Assembly (NCBI GenBank): GCA_949126835.1
Contig: OX421505.1
Span: 2,537,587 to 2,601,586, forward strand
Source of the DNA: Anisus vortex
Taxonomy: Eukaryota > Mollusca > Gastropoda > Planorbidae
Direction of reading: 5' to 3'
Length of the DNA: 64,000 nt
Both the position numbers and the translations under genes were made by a program. Positions 50,901 through 62,900 of this stretch are shown here, in pieces; position 1 is the stretch's first letter, and each line of letters opens with the position of its first letter. The notes under the pieces are model-generated. The model was not told where the DNA came from. It saw only the letters and a list, made by a program, of their open reading frames with translations, and did no database searches.

Positions 50901-53900
50901 TATTACGGCACATACAAAAATATTTTTTCGCTACATTTTCAGTTGTAGATTTTTGTTTCACAAATTTTTTTGTAAAGTGGTTGAGGAATTTGCAGTTGAA
51001 ATTAATTTGGCAACAGCGGTTTGGGGAAATCTTTAAAAAGCAGGGCTCCATTGTCTCTCCGCTCTTTAATGAAACAAAACCCAAAACTCTCTCTCCCTGT
51101 TTCTCAGAAAGTTTAAACAGTAAGCTGCGGTTGTCTCATATCAACCACGGGGGGAGTGCAGACTACGTGAACTCCTCCATTGACAGTGACACTGCCTCCA
51201 TCAAGTCGGGTGAGTCCACGCTGTGTCCAGGCAGTGCGGGAAGCAGCCTTCCCAGAAGTCTCCTCCCTCTTTTCTTTATTTTGGTTTCCTGTGAATGTTA
51301 CTTTCATTTTGTTTTGCCTGGAAGCACGCAGTTTTCAGTGTGGCATCGTGGGATTTCATTGGCTTTGACCTTGTTTTTCATTGGTTGATTTTTATGTGTT
51401 TGAGTTCTTTTGAGTTTTTTTATTTTTTTCGAACTTGGGAAGATTTGATTGTTCTTTAATGACATTGTGTAGACGTAAAATCAGAAATGTTATGGGATGG
51501 AGTTGTCGAACACCAAGAGTAAAATCACTAAATTTAGCAACCTTAGAGAAATGAAGGTTAATAGGCGAAGTTAGTAATAATGCATGACATGAAAGCATTA
51601 AAAAATTGTACATTTAAAACTACAACACTATAATCATCTAATTGAACACCTAGAATGGCATGTAAACATGTTTTTCCATTTTTATATGCTAATCATGTCA
51701 ATCGGCAGCACGTTGGACTGGCGTACCGAAGGTGCTGGGTGTTCAAATCCTGGTGAAGGCTATGATTTGTCCCTGAGTCTACGTAGCTCTGATGGGTACA
51801 TGATTTCAGTTGGGGGCATAGTAAAGGCGGCTGGGCATTGTGCTGGCCGCACAATCCCCTAGTATGCCGTGGCCACAGAAACTGGTGAACACTGCTTCAC
51901 TGTCCCTATGGATCGATTTGGTCTGACAAGATGCGAATTATAAGACTAATTGAGAAGAATACCAACAAAATTTATTTAGGGTATCTTTACATTATCTTTA
52001 CAGATGCTCCTTGTCTTGCATTTTTATTAATGGTTTACATGATGTTAAGTTACTGGTTTTCCTGGTTTGTTCAGGTAACCCATTCTATGCCACTCTGTTG
52101 CATTTAGCATTCTAAGTGGGTATTGGGCACACAATGGGTTACCTGTACATACCAGGATAACAAAAAAACTTAACATGATCATATTATCATAACGCAATGC
52201 TATACTAAAATGCAGTATAAACTTTTTCAGAATATTTTGTGACAAACTTTTTAAATATATATGTGAGGGATAGAATATAACAAATTGTTCTATTCCTTTA
52301 ACATACCTCATATAAAGAGAACAGCCCTTTGGAAAATCCAAGTTATTATTTATTCAGGATTATATTTGAGTTCTTGTTTTTTTTTTGCCAACTTTTATTT
52401 TTGGTTATATTGAAATATCCAAGCATGACTGCAGTTTGTTTTGTTGTGGTTGTGTAAAAATATAATTTCTCCTTTTGTTTTCATTGCATTGTTTCAGCAT
52501 GTTTGCATACCATCTGCCTTCTGTGAGCATGATTTGAACATAGGTTTAATTCTTTCACACCATAAAACATGTTGACATGGGTTTATTTGTTTTGATTTGC
52601 AGAATGACTGGACTAAGGTTTTGTTTTCATTTCTTTGCCAAGTTTTGAGTTACAGTTTTTAGCTCTATGCTTCATAGTTGTTTTTTGTTGTTTTGTATTT
52701 TATGTGTTGGTTTTTTTTCTAGACCTGTGAACCTTTGACTTGTTAATTTAATCCAGTGACTTGTGGTTGTGATATTAAGCGATCATGTTATAGAACAGGG
52801 CTCTGCAACCTTTTAATAATAGTGCCAAAGTAGAATTTCTAATGCATTCAGCGTGCCAACAACCTAGAAGTCATCCTTCGTCTAGCACTCAAAGTTTTGT
52901 AGAAGGAGACCTGAATTATTGAATTTTTTTTTGGGTGGGAGGGGTGGTGTACTGCGAGTCTGGCACGTAGTAGGTTAGGTTGTCGATCCTCTGTTATAGG
53001 GCATTCAGCCTTGCCTGGGCCTGGCAGCGGGCCACTGAACAGTGGGTGTCTTCCAGAATTGTTTATTGATTGATTTCATTCCGTGCTTCAGTGTGGGACC
53101 TACTGCTGTGTGTGTGTGACATGTATGACTTGGATATTGTGCATCTACTTTGTTTTGTTTTTTTTACTCATTTCTTAAACTTGATTTTAATTTCTCCACC
53201 ACCTGAATGTAGGCCAGTTTTTGGCTGGTAAGTTAACCCTGTTGTTGATCAAGTTTTATTTTTTGTTTCATTTCTTTTTTTTTTGTGTTGCATGTGGCAT
53301 ACTTTTTGTTTTTATTGAAATCGGCACTTTTGTTCTCCTTTGTTTTATTGGTGTACATTTTTTTTGTATATTCTAAATTCCAATATTAAAATTTTATACA
53401 TTTTTTGGAAACATAAAATTCTTTAACATTTTTTATTGTTTCTTTTCATTTTGGGGACTAGGTTTAGAAAAGACTAATTTTGTTTAAAAAATAACAAAGC
53501 CAACTTTTGCTTGTTTTTGCTTGATGGACATTTTGGTGTTGAATAGATTCATGGCCCTTTTTCCTCACCACAACCAGCCATATTATAAATTCATAATTTG
53601 TTTTTTTCACTACTTATTTGATACTAAATAGCTCTTAGGAAAAATAATATTTGGTCAGGAGGGATAATTCATGAATGTGAAATGGAACACAAAATGTGTT
53701 GACTAAGGAATCATTATTTGGATTTATATTCAAATATCAGGCACATGCTTCAGTTAGTCATTAAGTTTCTTTGTGAACTGATGAAGGCACATTGATTCAA
53801 TAAAATCAGTTCATTCTGTGCATAGAGAGTTTTCTCTCAGTGTGCTTCCGCTCCAATAATTTGAATCTAAAAAGCCCTCTGGTGTTGCCCTGCAGAATAG

Positions 53901-56900
53901 TTTCAGCAAGCCCCTTTGGCTCTTGTTATCCGGCCATACCATTCTAGCTTTCTTTTCTTGACTGTGGCCAGCAGGTCGTATTACCAAATTTCAGGAGTAT
54001 CCTTTTTTTCGCATCTGCTCATTGGAGATATAGTCTTTACAACAGATGCAGAGAAGGCTTATGAAGCATCTCATCTCCATGGCATTGACCTTATTTATCT
54101 AGCTCAGCTGTTAATGTCCATGACTCTCAAGCGTATAATAAAATAAAGAGGACCAGTGAGGACATTTGGTCAATGTTCTTATAAACTGGAACAAGTTCAT
54201 GTACAAATGAAACTTTTAACAGTTTTACTTAACAATGGTTCGGGAAAATCCCATTAATTTTTTCTCCATTGTTCCTTTAAAAAAAATGTGTTCTGTTTTT
54301 TTTTTTTGTTTGTTTTCAGTAAAAGTTTTTAGGGAATAATTGGTTTTGCTAAACACTTACTGCGGTTTAGGTTTTTTGTGACTCCAACTCTAATCCCAGA
54401 GTTAAAGGCACCGAATGAAATATTTTTTTACGTAGGCAGAGGCAACGCGTTCAACTGGCGTTCCGAAGGTTCTGGGTTCGAATCCTGGTGAAGGCTAGGA
54501 TTTTTTCCCGGGTCTGGAGGGTGTCCCTGAGTCTACCCAGTTCTGATGGGTTACATTAGTTGGGGTAAAGTAGTTGCGGCTGGGCATTGTGCTGGTCACA
54601 CATCCCTTATTACGCAGTGAAACTGGTGACCGCTGCTTCACCGGCCCTATGATCAATTTGGTCAGAAGGGTACTTTACTTATGAATGAGAAGTCTATACG
54701 TTTAAGTCACTGGTGTTTCATAACAGCTGTTGTCTGTAGGTGCAAAGTCTGTCACATTCCATAGTGTTCACATTACCCTCCACTTTTGATATTGAATGCA
54801 TTTTTTGTTGTTTTATTTGTTGTTATTTTGTCCCTTGGCACACATTTTCTTTTCTTTACATTGAATTAGCACTATTTGTATCAATGTTGTTGTTTTATTT
54901 TATAGAAAATTAAAGTACTGTACATTAATGATTAGAAAGTAAATATGTATTCAGTATTAGAGATTAACAATGTACACTTACAGAATGGGCCGTATTGCTG
55001 CTGAGAGTTAACACCCTTGCCCCTTATACAAGTCAATCTTTTATGACTGACTTGTAAATTACAAGTCAGTCATAAAAGATTGACTTGTATAAGGGGCAAG
55101 GGTGTTAACTCTCAGCAGCAATACGGCCCATTAACATAAAAATGTGTTTGTGGCTTAGAGAGTAAAAAATAAATACATGAATCAGAGTGTAAAAAAAAGA
55201 CACTAGTTAGAGTTACTTTACTTTCAATGACACTCGTCATCTCAACAAAAGTCGGTAGGTATGAATTCCACTGCATGTGCCTGCCATTGGTCATTTCAGC
55301 TGATTAATAAAACTTAAAGCTCAAACTCCTTACATGCCGTACATTTTACATGTTGTTATCATTTATATATATGTTATTCATGCCAACAATTCTTTTTAAC
55401 ATGTATCCTGTCTGCATAAATGCATATACTTATTACTGGGCTGAGAATGATTTTTGCCTAAGATTTCAGCAAGAAGGACTCGGTTTAAAAAAAAAAAGAC
55501 ATTTTGACGAAGTGAAATGTTCACTCATCTGACAATATTTTAACATTCAATTTAGAGAAATGAATTTTGAATTTTTCTATCAGCAAATGTTCACTCTTGT
55601 ATCTGTTTTATAAATTTGTATTTACCAGTCCCGGCCACTGGAGGAAACGGGAGGACGAGTCCGGTTCAGATTCACCACACAGCCGCGGATCCCGACAAAA
55701 GAAAGTCAGAGATGGTGCTCCCACCGCTCCCTCCGCGGGTCAGCAAGAGGCCACCACCCCCGGCCCCACCGGACGCTGCACAGGGCCACACCAGGAATAA
55801 GTGAGTGATGCATGAACTGATTAATTTAAATTTGGGTATTATAGCAGGGGCCAGCCATAAAATGAGGAAATCCAACAACTTCATTTAAAACACTTTGTTA
55901 AAATGCAAGACTAGACTCAAACCAAGGATAAGTAGGTAGCGATAAAGACGGAGTGCCTGTTTAATGAACATTAAAGTATATAAAACATCAGATAATTGCT
56001 AAATTTTTTAACAAGAAAATTTTTTGAATTGACTTAATGCTATTTTATTTCCTATTGTTTTGACTGTAATATAATAGTATTTTGTTACTCTTAGACATAC
56101 AGTGTCATAGTTCGTTTTAGTGTCTTAAGATAAGATAAGATAAGATTGCTTTATTGATCCAAATAAATGGAAATTTGACTTGATTGCATAAATTCCGTCT
56201 TTCAGCATACCTAAAACAATATTAAAGAACCATTTGTACTCAACACAATAGACATTCATGCACACTATCATACCATTTATCATACAAGAAAAAAGTAGGC
56301 CTATTATTTAGGAGTCAGCAATTGAGCCATTGTATTTCCTGGCTGAAAGATGATTCTTTTGAAAGAATCTCACTGACAGTGAAACAAAAGAGTTCCTAAA
56401 TCTCTCTGTTCTTGCCCTTATTGAAAGAAGCCGACCACTTCGACTAGATATTATGTAACTATCATGAAGCGGGTGTGCATGATCTTATAACTTACAGTTG
56501 CAAGTTCTTAGGGCGACTGATTACATTTTTAACATAATCATGGTTTCAGTTTTGCATTTTAATTATTTTATCAACTTGTAGATTCCCTTCATCATCTTTT
56601 AACCCTTAGTTGATTTTTTTGACATATTTAGAGTTTGGTAAAGTAGATTTTTATAGTGTATTCCTGTTCTAGTGTTGGGTAAGATGAGACCAAACATCTT
56701 GATCAGACAAACATCTTAGAAAAGTTGTGGTCTAGCTTGGAAATGCTGTACTGAAGTTTCCAGATTTGAGTCCTGGCGATGGCTAGGATTTTTTTTCGCT
56801 CCAATTATGGAGGGTGTCCCTGAGTCTACCCAGTTTTAATGGGTATCTGACATTAGTAGAGAAAATTAATGGCGGCTGAGCATGGGTCGGCCACACAAGC

Positions 56901-59900
56901 CCCTAGTACACCAAGGCCACAGAATCATGTGAATGCAACTTTACTGGCCCTACAGTTCAAATTTGTCTGATAGGGGCACTGAATTTATTTTTTAACAAAT
57001 TAGACCTTTGGGGGCCACGGTGGTTGTGCGGCAGGGCATTAGGAAGGTGTACCAAATGTCCCGGGTACAAATCCTGGTGCAGGCTAGGATTTTTTTCTGG
57101 GTCTGGTGGGTTTCGCTGAGTCTACCCAGCTCTGATGGGTACCTGACCTTAGTTGGGGTAAAGTAAAGGCAGCTGTGCCTAGTGCTGGCCACACAATCAC
57201 CTAGTATGCCATGGCCACAGAAACTGGTGAACGCTGCTTCACCGGCTCTATTAATCCATTTGGTCTGGCGGAATATTTTATTAGATCTTTAGGCTTGAAC
57301 TTCATAAATTTTTATACTTGCAAATGTTAAACTTGCAAATATTATACTTGCAGATGTTATACTTGCAAATGTTATACCTTCATGTTAGACTTTCAGTTGT
57401 AGGTCATTTAGCTTTCCGCCAATATTCTTTCTTATAATGCCTTAGATTTGACATTCCCTATGGTGACTCCTACTTTTATAGGTCAGAGTCAAATGTTGTG
57501 CTGTCCCACAAGAGAACGATATCTGAACCTCCACCAAGGCCCACGCAGCCTCCTGACATCAGTAAGTCAGTCATGGCAGCAGGTAGGAACACTACATAGC
57601 CGCTTGGGTTACTTAACTCTTTCCTTGCCAGGGAAGTTTTCAAGGTTGGGTTTTAGGCAGCTGGGAGTTGTTTTTAATCGTGCTCTCATTTATTCATGAA
57701 TTTCTAATAGCATTTGTTTGGAAAGATCATTTACCTGTATCTCATATCACATTAAAGGACGTGAACTGGGACTAAAAATACTAGTAGAAGAAAAAGGTTA
57801 AATTTATTAGTAATTGTTTGATATCTAATGTTTGCATGAAAAAATTGAGCACCAAATCTGAACTTATCAGACTACTGTATGGTCTGTGTAGCTGGTATCT
57901 TATTCTACTTGAACCTAGCTGGTATCTTTTTCTACTTGAACCTAGCTGGTATCTTATTCAACTTGAACCTAGCTGGTATCTTATTCTGCTTGAACCTAGC
58001 TGGTATCTTATTCAACTTGAACCTAGCTGATATCTTATTCTCATTGAACCTAGCTGATATCTTATTCTACATGAACCCTCAGATAGTGTATCTATCTATG
58101 CTCAGAATGCATTTACATTAAAAAAATATTTAGTTACAGAGTTATACACATTTTGGTTATGTTAATATCAGCTCCTTTACATTTATATATGGTTACATTT
58201 ACATTTAGGCCTAAGACTAAACACAAATATTAAAAGCTTTAATTATCAAATAAACTGAAAGTACTTACCCTAAATCAATTTCAAACTATTCAAAGTCATT
58301 ATCCACTCATTCAGCATCAATAATTAGCAATAAAAGTTATTTTACTAGCGAATTTGACAATATTCATGGTCTAGTTTATTGGGGACATTGGCAGAGCGCT
58401 GCAGCACGTTCGGCTGGCATTCCGAAGGTACTGGGTTCAAATCCTGGTGAAGGCTAGAATTTGTTTGAGGGTGTCCTTGAGTCTACCCAGCTCTGATGGG
58501 TACATGACTCCTAGTTGGGTAAAATATAGGCAGATCGGCGATATGCTGGCCAGACAAACCCCAAGTATGCCGTGGCCACGGAAACTGGTGGACGCTGCCT
58601 CACCGGCCCTATGAATCAATCTGTTCTGACGGGATACTTTACTATGGTCTAGTATAGAGTGTGAACGTATTTTAATTCTTTGTCCCTGCTATGTTTTTCT
58701 ATTAGGATCTAAGCAGCTGGCTACTGCTGTTGTCAGCATTCCAGAGAAAAGGTGAGTGCATCATTAGAAGGTGTAACTAATTTTTTGTAAGGTGTGCTAA
58801 AAAGGGTAAAGGTAATATCCCTAGTGTGATAAAGACAAAGAATTTCAAAACTTGTATTCTTATTGTGGTAATTACTTTTGTATTGCATTGTTTGTGATAT
58901 CTGCAGGGTATCACTGTTTTAGGTTATGTTGATCACTCAAGTTATACATTCTAGTCATCAATGATGTTACATTGATCAAAAACAGATGTATTAGGTTTTA
59001 TGGATTGTTGTTTTGTACATATCACATACTATTTTTTCCCACTGTCTTGTAAAACTATTTGAAGCTTATTTGTTTATATGAATTTTCCAAACGTTGTAGC
59101 GGGAAAAGAAAATCTCCTTAACTCTAAAAGACAAAATCATTTTAGATACTCACAGGGACATCCGAATTCGGCTCTATTCCCAGCGGTGTGTTAGTAAAAT
59201 AAAGACAATTGACTATTTGTAGCTAATTTGATAAAATTGTTAATTATTTATTAGCTTTAAATTATTATAGCCTAGAGAATTATACCCGTGCTCATAGTTG
59301 TTCAATGTTCAATGCGCTCTGAGCTTACATTTATGTTTGTTGGCATTGCTATAGAAATATTATTATTATTCATTTCTTTAATAATTGGTTGTTTGTCCTT
59401 TTTTTTTCAGTCTCAGTGAAAATGCTCAAGGGAGACGATTCAGTACAACCAGGGGTAAATTCTTTTCTTATTCGTTCGTTCCCTTGCGTATTTTCAGACT
59501 TTTTAAAAAGTTAAATATTTGTAATTCTCTAAAAATAAATTATAATAATAAACATTCATGCCTTTTTTTTTTTTTTTTTTTTCCTCTCAGATGACAGTAG
59601 TAGAGTTGCTGACCCTGCCATGGGATCACAGCTGCCAAAACCACAAGTAAGCATGAGAGTGTTACAAGGCTGGGAATTGTGTATTGTGTTGTATAATGTG
59701 TCTTTGTTTTTAAATATTGTAACTATCGTTTTTGTCACTTTTAATGTTGCACCTGTTATTTTTTAAATCAATTTTATTGCTGTAGCTATTATCTTTATAG
59801 CCTTTTTAATGATGTAGCTTTTGTCTATTTATTTTAGTAGCTTAAAAAGGTTATAATTTTAGTAAAAAAATTGTAAAGCGCTTAGAGCTGTAAGGTAAGC

Positions 59901-62900
59901 GCTATATAAAAATGCCTCAATAATAATAATAATAATAAATAAATGTACAATGATGTGGTTCATTGGTTCTTACAATGTGCCCAGTGGAACATGCTCTCAT
60001 AACTGAAAGGGCCAGAGATTGTTGGAAAATCATTAATAGTGCTGTTGTTGTTTTTTTTAGTGTTGTGAAATCCTTCGCCCTATGGTTTTGACTTATAAGT
60101 TTACAGACATTCCTTCTAGATAGAAGAGTAATGCTTCCACTAGGGCCCAAAACTCTTGCAGGGCGGCAGGGATTGGTCAGCGGCAGGGATTGGTCAGCGG
60201 CAGGGATTGGTCAGCGGCAGGGATTGGTCAGCGGCAGGGATTGGTCAGCGGCAGGGATTGGTCAGCGGCAGGGATTGGTCAGCGGCAGGGATTGGTCAGC
60301 GGCAGGGATTGGTCAGCGGCAGGGCTAGAACCCGGGCCGTTTTGTTGGCAGTTCGGTGAACTAAGCGCGGGACCAGCCAGTTTTGCCTTCTAAAAAGTGA
60401 CCATTGGGAAAACCTTAATTCAGGATCTGGAGTGGCGGGTGGAAAATGTTTTGGGAACCACTGCTGTAGCTTATAGTACAGGGTCAGGCGAACATTAGTG
60501 TCAATGGGAGGGACTTTTGTTTTCTAAAGAGCCACTCCATAGGTCTTTAAAGGACGAAAAAAAATAATAGTGAACTCAGATTCTGATGTGGCAACATATT
60601 CTAGGTCAGTTAAAGTTACAAAATAAATTGTAATGAAAAATAAAGGACTTATTAAAATGTAAACATACTTAGGTTAACTAATTTTATGTTTGAATTTGAT
60701 TGGGATAATAGAAAATAAAATTAAAACCTGATTTTAAAGAAGCTAGATCCACATCACCAAGAAATGTTTTCATTGTCTCCCTCTATATGGCATCCTTCCA
60801 TCCGCAAGGGATGATGGCGCAGTCTCCCTTCTCTCTGCCTCTCGCCTTTCTCCTGGCTCGTTTCTCTTTGCTTCTTTCTGTGAGGGTGGCTTCTGCAGCT
60901 TGAGTGCCCTCGCGCACCTTGGACCGCTAGGAGGTGTGTTCCTCAGCATGGCTCTCCCACGTGTTGGGCTCAATGCGTGCCAGTAATAAGTCTTTCATTG
61001 TCTCCCTCTATGGATAATGTTTTTTTTTTTTTTTTTCAATTTTGAGAAAAAATGGCTTTTAGTGAATTAGTAAAAAAAATCAGTGTCAGAACTACTGATG
61101 GGGAGGGTGTGGCTTGCCTTAAGATTAAACTGCATTTTTTCCTCATCTTAGCTTTTTGGTTATGTTAGAAAAGTTGAGATTTTTTATTTAGATGAGTAAT
61201 AATATGATTGAGCCAAAGTAAAGTATCCAGTCAGACCGAATTGATCCATAGGTCCGGTGATAAAGCAGCGTTCACCAGTTTCTGTGGCCTCTGGATACTA
61301 GGGGATTGTGTGGCCAGCATATTGCCCAGCCACCTTTATTTTACCCCAACTTAAGTTAGGTACCCATCAGATCAGGGTACCCAACTTAAGTTAGGTACCC
61401 ATCAGAGCTGGGTAGACCTAGGGACACCTCCCCAGATTTTAGAACAAATCCTAGCCTTGGCCAGGATTTGAACCCTGGACCTTTGGTACGCCAACCAAAC
61501 GGCGCCCTACCACTGCGCCCCATATTGAGAAAAAGATAATCTGATTTATTGTTTCAATCTCCTGCATCCAGTTTCAGGCGAAGCGTCGTTACAGAGCCCT
61601 GTATGACTGCGACGCAGATAATGAAGATGAGTTGACATTTGCGGAAGGGGAGATAATTGTGGCGATTGCCGAGGAGGAGGAGGAGTGGTGGGTAAGTAAA
61701 ACTCAATGAAAGTTTTTTTTTGTTTTTTTTAAGTTTTGACATTTATTTATTTTTTCTAATCAAACGAAACAATAGGTTCCTAACCTTTACTTATTTAATC
61801 ATATACATATATGAATCTCAAAAGGAGTATGTGGCTATGCATGTATGTGTGTACATACCGCATTATCTTTTTAATACTGTACAGTATGACGTGAAATTTG
61901 GCACGAATATTCTTTGTGTTGCTGCGGTGAACACTGTCAAGGCTTTACATTGTCAGACATGCCTACCGTTCCGCTTTTGGCGTATTTGTTCCGCTTTTTT
62001 ATTAAAAAACACACTTTGTTACGCCGTTCCGCTTTTTACTAGTTTTGTTACGCCAAATTGGAAAGTTTTTCATGTGTTGAAATATAGTCCGTGTCTAGGT
62101 TGATAAATCAAAGGGATAAATAAGGTCACAATGCTATAATTATTATTACTTGGGTTTTCTGGGTTTTTTAAAAGACATATTCTAGTCTTTTCTAAAGTTT
62201 TATTTTTTGCGGTATTACACGTGTTTGGCAATAAATCTTTTTTTCCTTTACTGTATTGCTAAGATTGTGAAAATGTCTAAACGTCCTGGCTCAGAAAGTT
62301 TACATCTGATTTGTTCAAACTGTAAAAAAAACAGACAGTTTTATAGGAAGGAATATTCAGAGGAGTTTATTCAGCAAAGAAAAACTTGGATTTAGGCCTA
62401 ATGTTCTTTGTACTAAGCTCTTAGATCTAGATCAATTGCGTACTGTCTGTAAAACGTAGGCCTACCTACATTTTAAATAGTGAAATATTAAAAAGATGGG
62501 TATGTTCCTCTTTTTTTTTTTTGTTATAAAAGATTGTTACATAAAGGGTGTTCCGCTTTTTTGTTGAAAAATCCTCTTTTTTATCAAGATTGTTCCTCTT
62601 TTTAGTCTTTAGGGGTTGGCATGTCTGCATTGTTTTAATGACCGCAACGAGAATAAAAAGACACAATTCGTTTCATGTTGAATTTGCCAGTATCAAATGT
62701 ATATAATTTGTCTTCACAAAATGAGTAGAAAAAGGATGGCGTTGAGATTAACTGCATGAGTAGTTACAGTGTATTTAAAAATTAGTTTTGTGCTAGTTTT
62801 AAATAACTTTTGATCTACTTAATTGATTTGAGAGATTTTTTCACCAATGTATAGATGAATGTATTGGCTTTGATAAAACACCTAAAACTAATTATCTACT

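Larger units (their letters stand above)
51210..55628 (+). other. Intron 23
   Basis: Holds LINE fragments, SINEs, a hAT MITE, the candidate microexon and the 149-bp palindrome. 53230-54430 and 55140-55600 are AT-rich with nothing else recognised. Confidence 0.75.
55801..57481 (+). other. Intron 24
   Basis: Contains LINE 3' fragments, two tandemly placed SINEs and a short degenerate 15-bp repeat (about 57310-57372, TTATACTTGCAAATG). Confidence 0.7.
57583..58705 (+). other. Intron 25
   Basis: Contains the 27-bp array and one well preserved SINE. Otherwise AT-rich. Confidence 0.7.
59647..61571 (+). other. Intron 28
   Basis: Contains the 17-bp minisatellite inside a dispersed repeat, a LINE C-terminal fragment and a SINE. 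A right end GGGAACCACTG at about 60452-60462 looks hAT-like, but its left partner was not found. Confidence 0.7.

Noticed and set aside
51210..51300. Extension of exon 23 past its donor (open frame rich in Ser/Pro)
   Set aside because: The GTGAGT donor at 51210 is strong and no suitable downstream donor keeps phase with exon 24.
53916..54146. 76-codon frame in intron 23 as an exon
   Set aside because: No flanking splice sites fit the ASAP phases and the sequence is not recognisable.
58434..58444. Functional tRNA gene at B-box sequences
   Set aside because: The flanking sequence does not fold into a tRNA cloverleaf by inspection and continues into the SINE body, so these are SINE promoters.
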